Numbered from the stretch's first letter, positions 1 through 6,700 are shown. The stretch is 11,510 nt of DNA from Patescibacteria group bacterium (GCA_030016465.1 JASEJL010000023.1:1-11510); one strand, 5' to 3'. The notes: generated from the letters alone by a model not told the origin. Program-made: numbers and translations.

Positions 1-102
1 ACCTTTATTTTTATCCAATTTAGCATCAATAAAATTCATTTTGGCAATTTTTTTTCTATATTTCTTAAGGAAGTTTTTGAAACTGGCAAAAATATTTAAC
101 AT
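1..102 (-). CDS. Partial leftward ORF, 5' end only, product unknown
   Basis: Read on the minus strand, an ATG at 102-100 opens 34 codons with no stop before the window edge. The predicted peptide begins MLNIFASFKNFLKKYRKKIA and is rich in Lys and Phe, as AT-rich genes here usually are. A second possible start is Met22. No Shine-Dalgarno site precedes either start, but most genes in this window lack one too. The gene would be divergent from argS, with about 180 bp between the two starts. I do not recognise the family from so short a piece, and an open stretch of this length can occur by chance. Confidence 0.35.
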   Translation of the reverse strand, partial: MLNIFASFKNFLKKYRKKIAKMNFIDAKLDKNKG

Positions 103-280
103 TAAAAAAGTAATTCTCAAGCAAAGGAGTCCTTCCTGAGGTTGTGGGCAAATTTATGATGGAACTTTTTCTGACAAAATTATCAAGAGAGATAATGTTA
201 CAACCACTTTATTGAAACGCAATAAAATCGAAGTTACATCAGAGGAAAATTTATAAAATTCCTATTGTATTAACCAGAAA
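103..280. other. Intergenic region upstream of argS with a possible gene remnant
   Basis: No RNA gene, terminator or convincing promoter is visible. One + frame is open from 140 to a TAA at 254-256 (38 codons, no good start). Its middle, beginning YDGTFSDKIIKRDNVTT, has a more protein-like composition than the other frames, so it could be the tail of a decayed gene. It is too short to name. A small hairpin (ATTATC 179-184 / GATAAT 191-196) lies inside it. Chance is a serious alternative. Confidence 0.2.
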
Positions 281-1852
281 ATGATAAGAGAAGAAATTAA
301 AAAATTAATAGAAAAAGCAGTGAAAGACCTTTATAAAAAAGAGATTGAAGTTGAAATAGAACGGCCAGCAAAGGCCACCTACGGCGATTATTCCACCAAT
401 ATAGCAATGATATTTAAAAAGAATCCTCAGGAAATTGCGAGTATAATAAAATCAGATATTTTAGAAAAAATAAAGGTAAAAAATGGATTCATCAATTTTT
501 TTCTTTCTAAAGAATATTTACAAAAGCAAGTCGATGAAATTTTAAAACAAGGTGAGAAATTTGGCCAATTAAATATTGGGAAAAAGATAAAGACTCAGGT
601 TGAATTTATTTCAGCTAATCCTACCGGACCATTACATATTGGCAATGGCCGGGGAGCTTTTTTTGGCGACACCCTGGCTAATATTTTAAAAAAAACTGGT
701 TATAAAGTTACCCGAGAATATTATATTAATGATGCCAAAAATAGTAATCAAATTAGAGAGCTAGGAAAAACAGCCTTGCGAAAGGGAATAACCTACTTAA
801 CAAAGAATTTAGAATTTAAAATTAAAAATTTAGAAGCAAAATTAAAAAAGATATCTGATGAAGGCGAGGCTGGTTATTTGTTGGCTCAGAACGTTCAAAA
901 AGATATTAAAGATTTTATTGAAAAAAGATTAAAAATTAAATTTGATAATTGGATTTCGGAAGAAGATTTGTATAAAAAAAACAAAATAGATAAAATTTTT
1001 AATTGGTTAAAAGATAGAGATTTAATTTATCAAAAAGCTGGCGCTTGGTGGATTAAAACTTCGGAATTTGGCGATTCTCAAGATTGGGTGATAATTAGAA
1101 CCCCCCACCAAAATTCGCTAGAGAACAAAGGTGGCGAGCCGACTTATTTACTTTCTGACATTGCTTATCACAAAGATAAATTTGATAGAGGTTTTCAAAA
1201 AATTATTGATATCTGGGGAGCTGACCACCAGGGACACGTTTCAAAAATCAAAGCGGTTGCTAAAATGCTGGGTTATAAAGGAGATTTGAATATTCTGATT
1301 TCTCAGGTAGTCAGGTTTAAAAAAGGAAAAATTTCCAAAAGAAAAAGTCAAATTATTACCCTTGAAGATTTAATCAACGAAGTTGGGCTTGATGTGGCCA
1401 GATTTTTATATTTAACAAAGTCATTAAATACCCAGATGGAATTTGATTTGGAATTGGCTAAAGAACAGTCAGAAAAAAACCCTGTGTTTTATGTCCAATA
1501 TGCCCATGCCAGGATTTGTAGTATTCTTAGAAAGGCACCGTCTAAAAATTATTGGAGTCGGACTTCGATAGATTATTCATTATTAAATCATCCAAGTGAA
1601 TTGGGGCTAATTAAACAATTAATTCGTTTCCCAGAGATTGTTGAAGATACGGCTAAAGATTATCAAATTCAGAGATTGCCACAATATGCAATAGATTTGG
1701 CTACTATTTTTCACCAATTTTATCGAGATTGTAAAGTTTTGACTAAAGACAAAAATCTAAGAGAAGCCCGTTTAGCTTTAATCTTAGCCACTAAAATAAT
1801 TCTTAAAAACACTTTAAATTTAATGGGCATTTCTGCCCCAAAAAGAATGTGA
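281..1852 (+). CDS. argS: Arginyl-tRNA synthetase (class I)
   Basis: Cytoplasmic enzyme that charges tRNA-Arg with arginine using ATP. Domains in order: ArgRS-specific N-terminal tRNA-recognition domain (about residues 1-80); Rossmann catalytic domain with the class I signature in SANPTGPLHIGN (111-122, HIGN at 119-122); the segment IWGADHQGHV (311-320); a degenerate KMSKS loop KISKRKS (350-356) before TLEDL; and the helical DALR anticodon-binding domain (about 400-523), ending in the family-typical LMGISAPKRM. The 523 residues are slightly short for bacteria, but both ends are complete. There is no Shine-Dalgarno site before the ATG; this start is chosen because it gives a normal-length N-terminal domain. 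Two oddities: a period-7 tandem repeat encodes residues 175-187, and a C-rich insert of about nine residues (275-283) interrupts the usual R-(S/T)-D-G-E-P-T-Y segment. The family assignment is certain. Confidence 0.97.
   Translation: MIREEIKKLIEKAVKDLYKKEIEVEIERPAKATYGDYSTNIAMIFKKNPQEIASIIKSDILEKIKVKNGFINFFLSKEYLQKQVDEILKQGEKFGQLNIGKKIKTQVEFISANPTGPLHIGNGRGAFFGDTLANILKKTGYKVTREYYINDAKNSNQIRELGKTALRKGITYLTKNLEFKIKNLEAKLKKISDEGEAGYLLAQNVQKDIKDFIEKRLKIKFDNWISEEDLYKKNKIDKIFNWLKDRDLIYQKAGAWWIKTSEFGDSQDWVIIRTPHQNSLENKGGEPTYLLSDIAYHKDKFDRGFQKIIDIWGADHQGHVSKIKAVAKMLGYKGDLNILISQVVRFKKGKISKRKSQIITLEDLINEVGLDVARFLYLTKSLNTQMEFDLELAKEQSEKNPVFYVQYAHARICSILRKAPSKNYWSRTSIDYSLLNHPSELGLIKQLIRFPEIVEDTAKDYQIQRLPQYAIDLATIFHQFYRDCKVLTKDKNLREARLALILATKIILKNTLNLMGISAPKRM
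805..839 (+). repeat. Period-7 tandem repeat inside argS
   Basis: Five degenerate heptamers in a row: GAATTTA (805), GAATTTA (812), AAATTAA (819), AAATTTA (826), GAAGCAA (833). They are read in frame and encode part of NLEFKIKNLEAKLKK (about residues 175-187). This is one of five such tracts in the window. Confidence 0.7.
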
Positions 1853-1855
1853 TAT

Positions 1856-1924
1856 ATGACACTTAATTTTCCAAAAATTGAAAAGAAAATTTTAAAATTC
1901 TGACAGAAAAACAAAATTGAGAAG
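1856..1924 (+). pseudogene. Decayed 5' end of an IleRS-like synthetase gene
   Basis: The frame opened by the ATG at 1856-1858, four bases after the argS stop, reads MTLNFPKIEKKILKF, then TGA (1901-1903), then QKNKIEK. The ileS product further right reads NLTFTKIEKKILKFWKDNQI and then FEK at its start. The match covers about 20 residues, with a stop where Trp is expected and an in-frame loss of the Phe codon. After about 1925 the resemblance ends. This is a broken copy of the start of a class I synthetase, most likely ileS. It is not a recent exact copy, because many bases differ and the sequences upstream of the two starts are unrelated. It cannot make a synthetase. Confidence 0.6.
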
Positions 1925-1966
1925 TTAAAATATACAGTACTTTTACAATTTTAAGCCTAAAAAGTA

Positions 1967-2164
1967 GTGACTTTTAGTCAAAATGAAGCGCACATAGGCA
2001 TTCGGCCGCCCTGGACACCGCCAGATGATCAAAAGAGAATTATGAGTCCATACGAGGCAATAAAAGCAGGTGTCAATGGTCTTGTAATCGGTCGGCCGAT
2101 CAGAAAACCTCCTGAAGGTATGACCAGAGAAGAAGTAGTAACGAAGATTCAGAAAAAATATTGA
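1967..2164 (+). pseudogene. pyrF: Truncated orotidine-5'-phosphate decarboxylase (C-terminal piece)
   Basis: From about 1988 the frame encodes IGIRPPW, then DQKRIMSPYEAIKAG, then LVIGRPI, matching the end of PyrF: the loop after strand 7 and the last strand of the TIM barrel with its phosphate-binding Gly-Arg-Pro. Only about 58 residues remain of roughly 230. The Lys/Asp catalytic cluster (DxKxxD) lies in the missing part, so this piece cannot decarboxylate OMP. A GTG at 1967 opens the frame, but the nine codons before the homology look like random junction sequence. It lies 86 bp upstream of pyrE, so the pair is probably the remnant of a pyrF-pyrE unit. Base composition is less AT-rich than in argS or ileS, which supports import of the block. 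Confidence 0.85.
1972..1984 (+). repeat. Left copy of a 13-bp direct repeat flanking the pyr/TA segment
   Basis: TTTTAGTCAAAAT here is identical to 3738-3750. It ends only a few bases before the pyrF homology and the change to richer base composition. The location makes it a candidate target-site duplication or recombination site. A 13-bp match in AT-rich DNA can also be chance. Confidence 0.4.
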
Positions 2165-2195
2165 AAGAGCATTATCTGAAATGTGAAAATCAATT

Positions 2196-2226
2196 GGTGG
2201 CAGAGAGATTTTATCTTCCTGCCACC
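2196..2226 (+). promoter_or_regulatory. Hairpin between the pyrF remnant and pyrE
   Basis: GGTGGCAG (2196-2203) pairs perfectly with CTGCCACC (2219-2226). Inside, AGAT pairs with ATCT around a TTT loop after one mismatch and one G-U pair. GAAAATTTTTG follows, then the pyrE ribosome-binding site 15 bases downstream of the stem. It could be a weak terminator or attenuator, or an mRNA-processing or stabilising hairpin. The run of T is displaced from the stem by GAAAA, so I do not call it a standard terminator. Confidence 0.5.
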
Positions 2227-2240
2227 GAAAATTTTTGAAA

Positions 2241-2245
2241 GGAGG
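2241..2245 (+). promoter_or_regulatory. Strong Shine-Dalgarno site of pyrE
   Basis: GGAGG inside AAAGGAGG lies five bases before the ATG at 2251 and eleven before a second ATG at 2257. The spacing favours the first start, but the second remains possible. It is the only near-perfect ribosome-binding site in the window. argS and recO have none, which fits a different origin for this block. Confidence 0.8.
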
Positions 2246-2250
2246 AAAAG

Positions 2251-2931
2251 ATGATAATGGAAAAAGAAACGGCAAAAGAAGAAGTAGCCAAGATTCTTTT
2301 AACAACAAAAATAGTAAGTTTTGGAGTTTATAAATGGCAATCGGGAATTTTGGCACCTATCTACTGCGACCATCGAGAATTACTTTCTTTTCCAAAAGAA
2401 AGAGAGAGGATAATCGATATTTTCGAGGAGACCATTAAACAGGCATGGCCTAACGTAGAAGTTATCGCTGGAGTTGCCATGGCTGGTATTCCTTGGGCCA
2501 TACTCGTGGCTGATCGACTTAAACTTCCTTTCATCTATATCCGTAAAGAGAGAAAAAATCATGGAAAAGAAAAAAGAATCGAAGGTCGATTACCTCTGGG
2601 AATCCAGAGGATTGGGATAATAGAAGATTTGATAAGTACGGGACAAAGCTTAATGAGCGCAGCTATAGCCATAAGAGAAGAAACCGGAGCCGTCAATATT
2701 AAGGGAGGATCTATATTTACTTATGAACTATCAGAAGCTCAAGAAAGATTTGACAAAGAGCGCATAGAGGTGTTTAGCCTAAGTAATATTACTACTTTAG
2801 TAAAAACCGCTGTTAAAACAGGTTATCTAACAAAGAGGGAAGCGAAAAGTGTGGAACAATGGAGAGATGACCCATGGGGTGGGGCATCGAAAAAAAAGAC
2901 TAGATATGCAAAAAAATATAGTGGTCGCTGA
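2251..2931 (+). CDS. pyrE: Orotate phosphoribosyltransferase
   Basis: Transfers phosphoribose from PRPP to orotate, giving OMP, the fifth step of de novo UMP synthesis; cytoplasmic. Family features in order: SGILAPIYCDHRELLS (31-46), the orotate-side segment; GVAMAGIPWA (74-83); YIRKERKNHGKEKRIEG (96-112), the flexible catalytic loop with its Lys and His; and the PRPP-binding signature IGIIEDLISTGQS (121-133) with the Glu-Asp pair. At 226 residues it is full length. The last ~15 residues are a Lys/Arg-rich tail, partly encoded by the left side of the terminator hairpin, so the original end may have been changed. Codons are less AT-biased than in the neighbouring synthetase genes. The adjacent pyrF is only a fragment, so OMP made here needs a decarboxylase from elsewhere. 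Confidence 0.95.
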   Translation: MIMEKETAKEEVAKILLTTKIVSFGVYKWQSGILAPIYCDHRELLSFPKERERIIDIFEETIKQAWPNVEVIAGVAMAGIPWAILVADRLKLPFIYIRKERKNHGKEKRIEGRLPLGIQRIGIIEDLISTGQSLMSAAIAIREETGAVNIKGGSIFTYELSEAQERFDKERIEVFSLSNITTLVKTAVKTGYLTKREAKSVEQWRDDPWGGASKKKTRYAKKYSGR

Positions 2932-2953
2932 GCCGAAGGCTCAGCGACTTTTT
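2924..2953 (+). terminator. Intrinsic terminator of pyrE, possibly bidirectional
   Basis: GTCGCTGAGCC (2924-2934), loop GAA, GGCTCAGCGAC (2938-2948), then TTTTT: an 11-bp perfect GC-rich stem. The stem includes the pyrE stop codon (2929-2931). Outside it, ATATGCAA (2904-2911) pairs with TTGCATAT (2955-2962), with an A-run on the left and a T-run on the right. The opposite strand therefore also ends in a stem followed by T residues, so the structure could stop transcription from both sides. Confidence 0.92.
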
Positions 2954-2959
2954 ATTGCA

Positions 2960-2980
2960 TATCACCTCCCGAAGGTGATA
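2960..2980. repeat. Second hairpin just after the terminator
   Basis: TATCACCT (2960-2967) and AGGTGATA (2973-2980) form an 8-bp stem with a 5-base loop. No T-run follows. The left arm overlaps the outer stem of the terminator by three bases, so the two folds compete at that edge. Confidence 0.55.
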
Positions 2981-2987
2981 AAGTAAC

Positions 2988-3016
2988 TTGGCAAAGGTTT
3001 TGGTAAGGAATAAAAT
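2988..3016 (+). promoter_or_regulatory. Candidate sigma-70-type promoter of the toxin-antitoxin operon
   Basis: TTGGCA (2988-2993) and TAAAAT (3011-3016) each match the -35 or -10 consensus at five of six positions and are 17 bp apart. The site follows the pyrE terminator and lies about 40 bp before the antitoxin start, as an independently transcribed operon would need. AT-rich DNA gives many false -10 boxes, so the pairing and position carry the weight. Confidence 0.55.
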
Positions 3017-3043
3017 CATAGTAAGGAATTAAAATTAAGTAAG
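3003..3043. repeat. Three 18-bp-spaced GTAAG repeats, candidate antitoxin operator
   Basis: GTAAG occurs at 3003, 3021 and 3039, exactly 18 bp apart. The first two repeats extend to GTAAGGAATaAAAT and GTAAGGAATtAAAAT; the third is shorter. They overlap the -10 box and the expected transcription start. AbrB-type antitoxins usually repress their own operon by binding repeats at the promoter, so this is the likely site. That role is inferred. Confidence 0.5.
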
Positions 3044-3054
3044 ATTTCAAATTT

Positions 3055-3294
3055 ATGACTTACCAAACGACAATTACTAGAAAGGGTCAAATTACAATTC
3101 CCAAAGAGATTAGGAAAATTTTGAAATTGAAGGAAGGAAAAAAATTGGAATTAGAAATAGAAAAAGAAAAAAGAAAAGTGAGAATAAAGCCTACTCGCGA
3201 TTTTTTAGAATTCGCTAAAAAAATTAAGGTTAAAAAGAAAGTTGATCCGGTAAAAGTTAGGGAATATATGGAAAAATTTTATGTCAGAATTTAG
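3055..3294 (+). CDS. AbrB/MazE-family antitoxin of a VapBC-like module
   Basis: A 79-residue protein. Residues 4-47 form a SpoVT/AbrB swapped-hairpin DNA-binding domain, recognisable from TTITRKGQITIPKEIRKIL and the following LKLKEGKKLELE. The remaining ~30 residues are a charged Lys-rich tail (KKIKVKKKVDPVKVREYMEK), the part that usually wraps the toxin. The gene overlaps the downstream PIN toxin by 14 bp, a normal arrangement that couples antitoxin and toxin translation. Family role: dimer or tetramer that neutralises the toxin and represses the operon through the promoter repeats upstream. There is no Shine-Dalgarno site, and the ATG at 3055 gives exactly the usual distance to the Lys-Gly-Gln-Ile motif. 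Base composition is AT-rich like the host genes and unlike pyrE. Confidence 0.9.
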   Translation: MTYQTTITRKGQITIPKEIRKILKLKEGKKLELEIEKEKRKVRIKPTRDFLEFAKKIKVKKKVDPVKVREYMEKFYVRI

Positions 3295-3716
3295 ATATTT
3301 TTTAGATTCCAATATATTTTTGAGACCAATTGTAAAAGATAATCCTGAAAAAGTAAGAGATTGTGAGAGATTATTTGAGAAAATAGAAAGAGGGGAAATT
3401 AAAGCCTTTACTTCTAATTTGATTTTGGCAGAAATAATTTGGGTTGGGATTGGATTCTATAAAATTAAAAAAAAGAGATTTAATAGAGGCGATAGGGGGA
3501 ATTTTAGATTTCAAAAATTTAAAGATAATAGATGATTTTGATTTTAGAAAAGCGATTGAAATTTATGAAAAATATCCTGTCAAATTCATTGATGCTTTAA
3601 TTGCTTCTAATTCCAAAATTTTTAAAAAAGAGCTCACGATAGTTTCTTATGATAAAGATTTTGATAAATTAGATGTCAGAAGAAAAGAACCAAAAAAGGT
3701 CTTAAAAGAAATTTAG
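3281..3716 (+). pseudogene. PIN-domain toxin (VapC-like), frameshifted in an A8 run
   Basis: Two overlapping frames together make one PIN ribonuclease. The first (from ATG 3281) reads FLDSNIFLRPI with catalytic Asp9 and LILAEIIWV with Glu51. The second, ending at 3716, reads FIDALIAS with Asp104 and YDKDFDKL with Asp124/126/128. Deleting one A from the run at 3467-3474 joins them as GFYKIKKRDLIEAI, a normal family sequence, giving a 144-residue protein with all the acidic metal-binding residues. As written, translation runs out of frame into a 20-residue wrong tail and stops at 3535, losing half the active site. A homopolymer sequencing error, a true inactivating mutation, or slippage that restores the frame are all possible. 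The family role is cleavage of RNA, often tRNA or rRNA. Confidence 0.85.
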
Positions 3717-3730
3717 AGTACCAGAAAGAT

Positions 3731-3758
3731 TTGAATTTTTTAGTCAAAATTATACAAT
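3731..3758 (+). promoter_or_regulatory. Candidate promoter of ileS
   Basis: TTGAAT (3731-3736) and TACAAT (3753-3758) are separated by 16 bp and lie just after the toxin stop codon, 27 bp before the ileS ATG. They match the consensus at four and five of six positions. The 13-bp repeat lies within the spacer. Evidence is moderate because of the AT-rich background. Confidence 0.4.
3738..3750 (+). repeat. Right copy of the 13-bp direct repeat
   Basis: Identical to 1972-1984 (TTTTAGTCAAAAT). Together the two copies bracket the pyrF remnant, pyrE and the toxin-antitoxin pair. They also bracket the change from an IleRS-like remnant on the left to the true ileS on the right. Confidence 0.4.
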
Positions 3759-3785
3759 GAAAAGAAAAAGAAAGGGTAAAAATTT

Positions 3786-6700
3786 ATGAACGCCAACCCA
3801 CTCACCACTCGTCAAGGTAAAAATATGAATTTAACTTTTACTAAAATTGAGAAAAAAATATTGAAGTTCTGGAAAGATAATCAAATTTTTGAAAAGTCAA
3901 TTGAGCAAAGAAAAAAGGCTCAAAATTTTATATTTTATGAAGGGCCACCTTATGCCAATGCTTTACCCGGAATTCATCATCTTTTAGCTCGCGCTTTCAA
4001 AGATATTATTTGCCGCTACAAAACTATGCGGGGATTTAAAGTTTTAAGAAAAGCTGGCTGGGATACTCATGGCTTACCTACTGAAATGGAAGTAGAGAAA
4101 AAATTAGGGATTAAAAATAAAAAGGAAATTGAAAAATTAGGAATTAAAAGATTTATTAAAGAATGTAAAAAAAATGTTTTTATTTATAAAAAAGAATGGG
4201 AGAAATTTACTGAAAGAATTGGTTATTGGCTCGATCTTAAAAATCCTTATATTACTTGTGATCCAGATTATATAGAAAGTGTTTGGTGGATTCTCAAGCA
4301 GATTTGGCAAAAAGGACTTTTATATAAAGATTACAAAGTTTCGCCTTACTGCCCTCGCTGTCAGACCGTTTTATCAAGTCATGAGGTAGCTCAGGGATAC
4401 GAGAAAATAAAAGAACCGGCAATTTATATTAAGTTTCCTATTTTAAATCCGGAGTTCAAAAACACTTCTCTTCTGGTCTGGACAACTACTCCCTGGACAT
4501 TGCCTGGCAATGTGGCAATTGCCATTAATCCCGATTTTATTTATACCAAAATGAAAGTCAATGAGACTACCACCCCCCTACCACCCTCCCGTGCTCAAGA
4601 CGCAGGCCCCTCGTATCTAATTTTAGCCAAAGAAAGGATAGAAGCTTCTGGAATAAAAGGAGAAATTACTAAAGAGTTTAAAGGAAAAGATTTAATTGGC
4701 TTAAGATATGAATCTCTTTACCCTTTTAGTGAAGAGGTAATAAAGCAGGCCTATCGGGTGATTCCGGCCGATTTTGTTTCTTTAGAGGAAGGAACTGGCC
4801 TGGTTCACATTGCCCCGGCTTTTGGAGAAGAAGATATGGAGGTTGGCAAAAAGAATAATTTACCGATTTTATTAACAGTTGATGAAGAAGGAAGATTTAA
4901 ATTAGGAATCAAAAAATGGGCAAGAATGTTTGTTAAAGAGGCCGACCCAAAAATTTCTGAAGATTTAAAAAATAGAAATTTGCTTTTTAAAGAGGAGTTA
5001 TACGAACATGATTATCCTTTCTGCTGGCGGTGTCATTCACCTTTGCTTTATTACGCCAAAAAATCCTGGTTTATCAGAATGACCAAAGTGAAAAAAGATT
5101 TAATTAGAAATAATAAAAAAATTAACTGGATTCCAGGACATTTGAAAGAAGGCAGGTTTGGTGAATGGTTAAGAGAAATTAAAGATTGGACTCTCTCCAG
5201 AGAAAGATATTGGGGAACGCCTTTACCTATTTGGCAATGTAAGAATTGTGGCAATTTAGAATTTATAGGTTCTTTAAAAGATTTGTTAAATCAAAATTTC
5301 TCCAATAATAATTATTATCTTTATCGCCATGGCCATTCTTTAAGACAAGAAAAAAAAGTAGTCAGTTGTTGGCCAGAGAAATCTCTTTGTCCTTTAACTG
5401 AGAAAGGGGAAAAACAGGTATTAGAAATTGCTAAAAAACTAAAAAATAAAAAAATTGATTTAATTTTTTCTTCTAATTTATTAAGAGCAAAGCAGACAGC
5501 CGAGATTCTCTCAAAAGAAACCGATGCCAAAATAATTTTTGATAAGAGGTTAAGAGAAATAAATGTGGGTATTTTTAATAACCAGAATCCTAAATTGTTT
5601 TGGAATTATATTTTAACGAAAAAAAATCCTTATCTGGTAAAAGCGCCCAAAGGAGAAAGTTTAACTGACCTCCAAAGAAGGGTTTATGATTTTCTAAAAA
5701 AGATAGATAAAAAATATCAGGGGAAAAATATCATCATCGTTTCTCACGAATTGCCTTTAACTGTTTTGGAAAATACCCTAAAAGGTTGGTCAATTAAAGA
5801 AATTATTGAGTGGCGAAAGAAAAATCGAGAAAAATTAATCAAAACCGGTCAGGAGAGAAAAATTGAATTCAAAAAATTGCCATTTAATAAAAAAATGGAA
5901 TTAGATTTCCATCGGCCTTATATTGATGAAGTGAGATTTTATTGTCCAAAATGTGGTTCTTTGATGAAACGAACTCTAGAAGTAATTGATTGTTGGTTCG
6001 ATTCTGGGTGTATGCCATTCGCTCAGGGCCATTGGCCCTTCGCTCAAACTCAAAACTCAAAAATCAAAAATCAAAAATATAATCTTCCAGAATTATTTCC
6101 CGCTGATTACATATCTGAAGGAGTGGATCAGACGAGGGGATGGTTCTATACTTTATTGGCAATTTCAACTCTTTTAGGTTTCGGCTCACCTTACAAAAAT
6201 GTTATTTCTTTGGGTCATGTTTTAGACGAGAAAGGCGAAAAAATGTCCAAATCAAAAGGAAATGTGGTTGATCCCCAGGATATTGTTGGAAAATATGGAG
6301 CCGACGCTACCCGTTGGTACTTTTATACTGTTAATCAGCCTGGAGATGCCAAACTTTTTTGTGAGAGAGAAATCAATGAGTGTTTAAAAAGATTTATTAT
6401 GACTTTATGGAACTGCTATAGCTTTTTTGAAACATACAAAATAAAATCCGAAATCCAAAAACCGAAAACCAAAAATATTCTTGATAGGTGGATTATTTCG
6501 AGATTAAACCAGTTAATCCAGCAGGTTACGGAAAATTTAGATAAATATGAGGTAACTTTTGCTGCCAGAGTTATTGAAAATTTTGTGATTGAAGATCTTT
6601 CTCTTTGGTACATTAGAAGATCAAGAAGAAGATTTCAAAAACCAGAAAATAAAAAAGAGCTAAAAGAGGCTTCAGCTACCTTAAATTGTGTAATACTAAC

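Noticed and set aside
1901..1903. TGA where Trp is expected in the IleRS-like frame, as if UGA were recoded
   Set aside because: argS, pyrE and recO end in TGA at family-typical ends, and Trp is TGG throughout, so the code is standard and this is a true stop in a decayed piece.
1943..2356. 137-codon open frame on the minus strand opposite pyrF and the start of pyrE
   Set aside because: It lies antisense to sequence with clear pyrF and pyrE homology, has no family features, and is a shadow of those frames.
3467..3475. Programmed -1 frameshifting at A AAA AAG in the toxin gene
   Set aside because: The -1 frame stops two codons later (TAA). The productive change is +1, or loss of one A, so a classical slippery site does not explain it.
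3444..3533. Alternative joining of the toxin halves at 3443-3446 (TTG start or slip near GGGTTGGG)
   Set aside because: It would lose the conserved Phe-Tyr-Lys segment and change spacing after Glu51. The A8 join gives the better PIN sequence.
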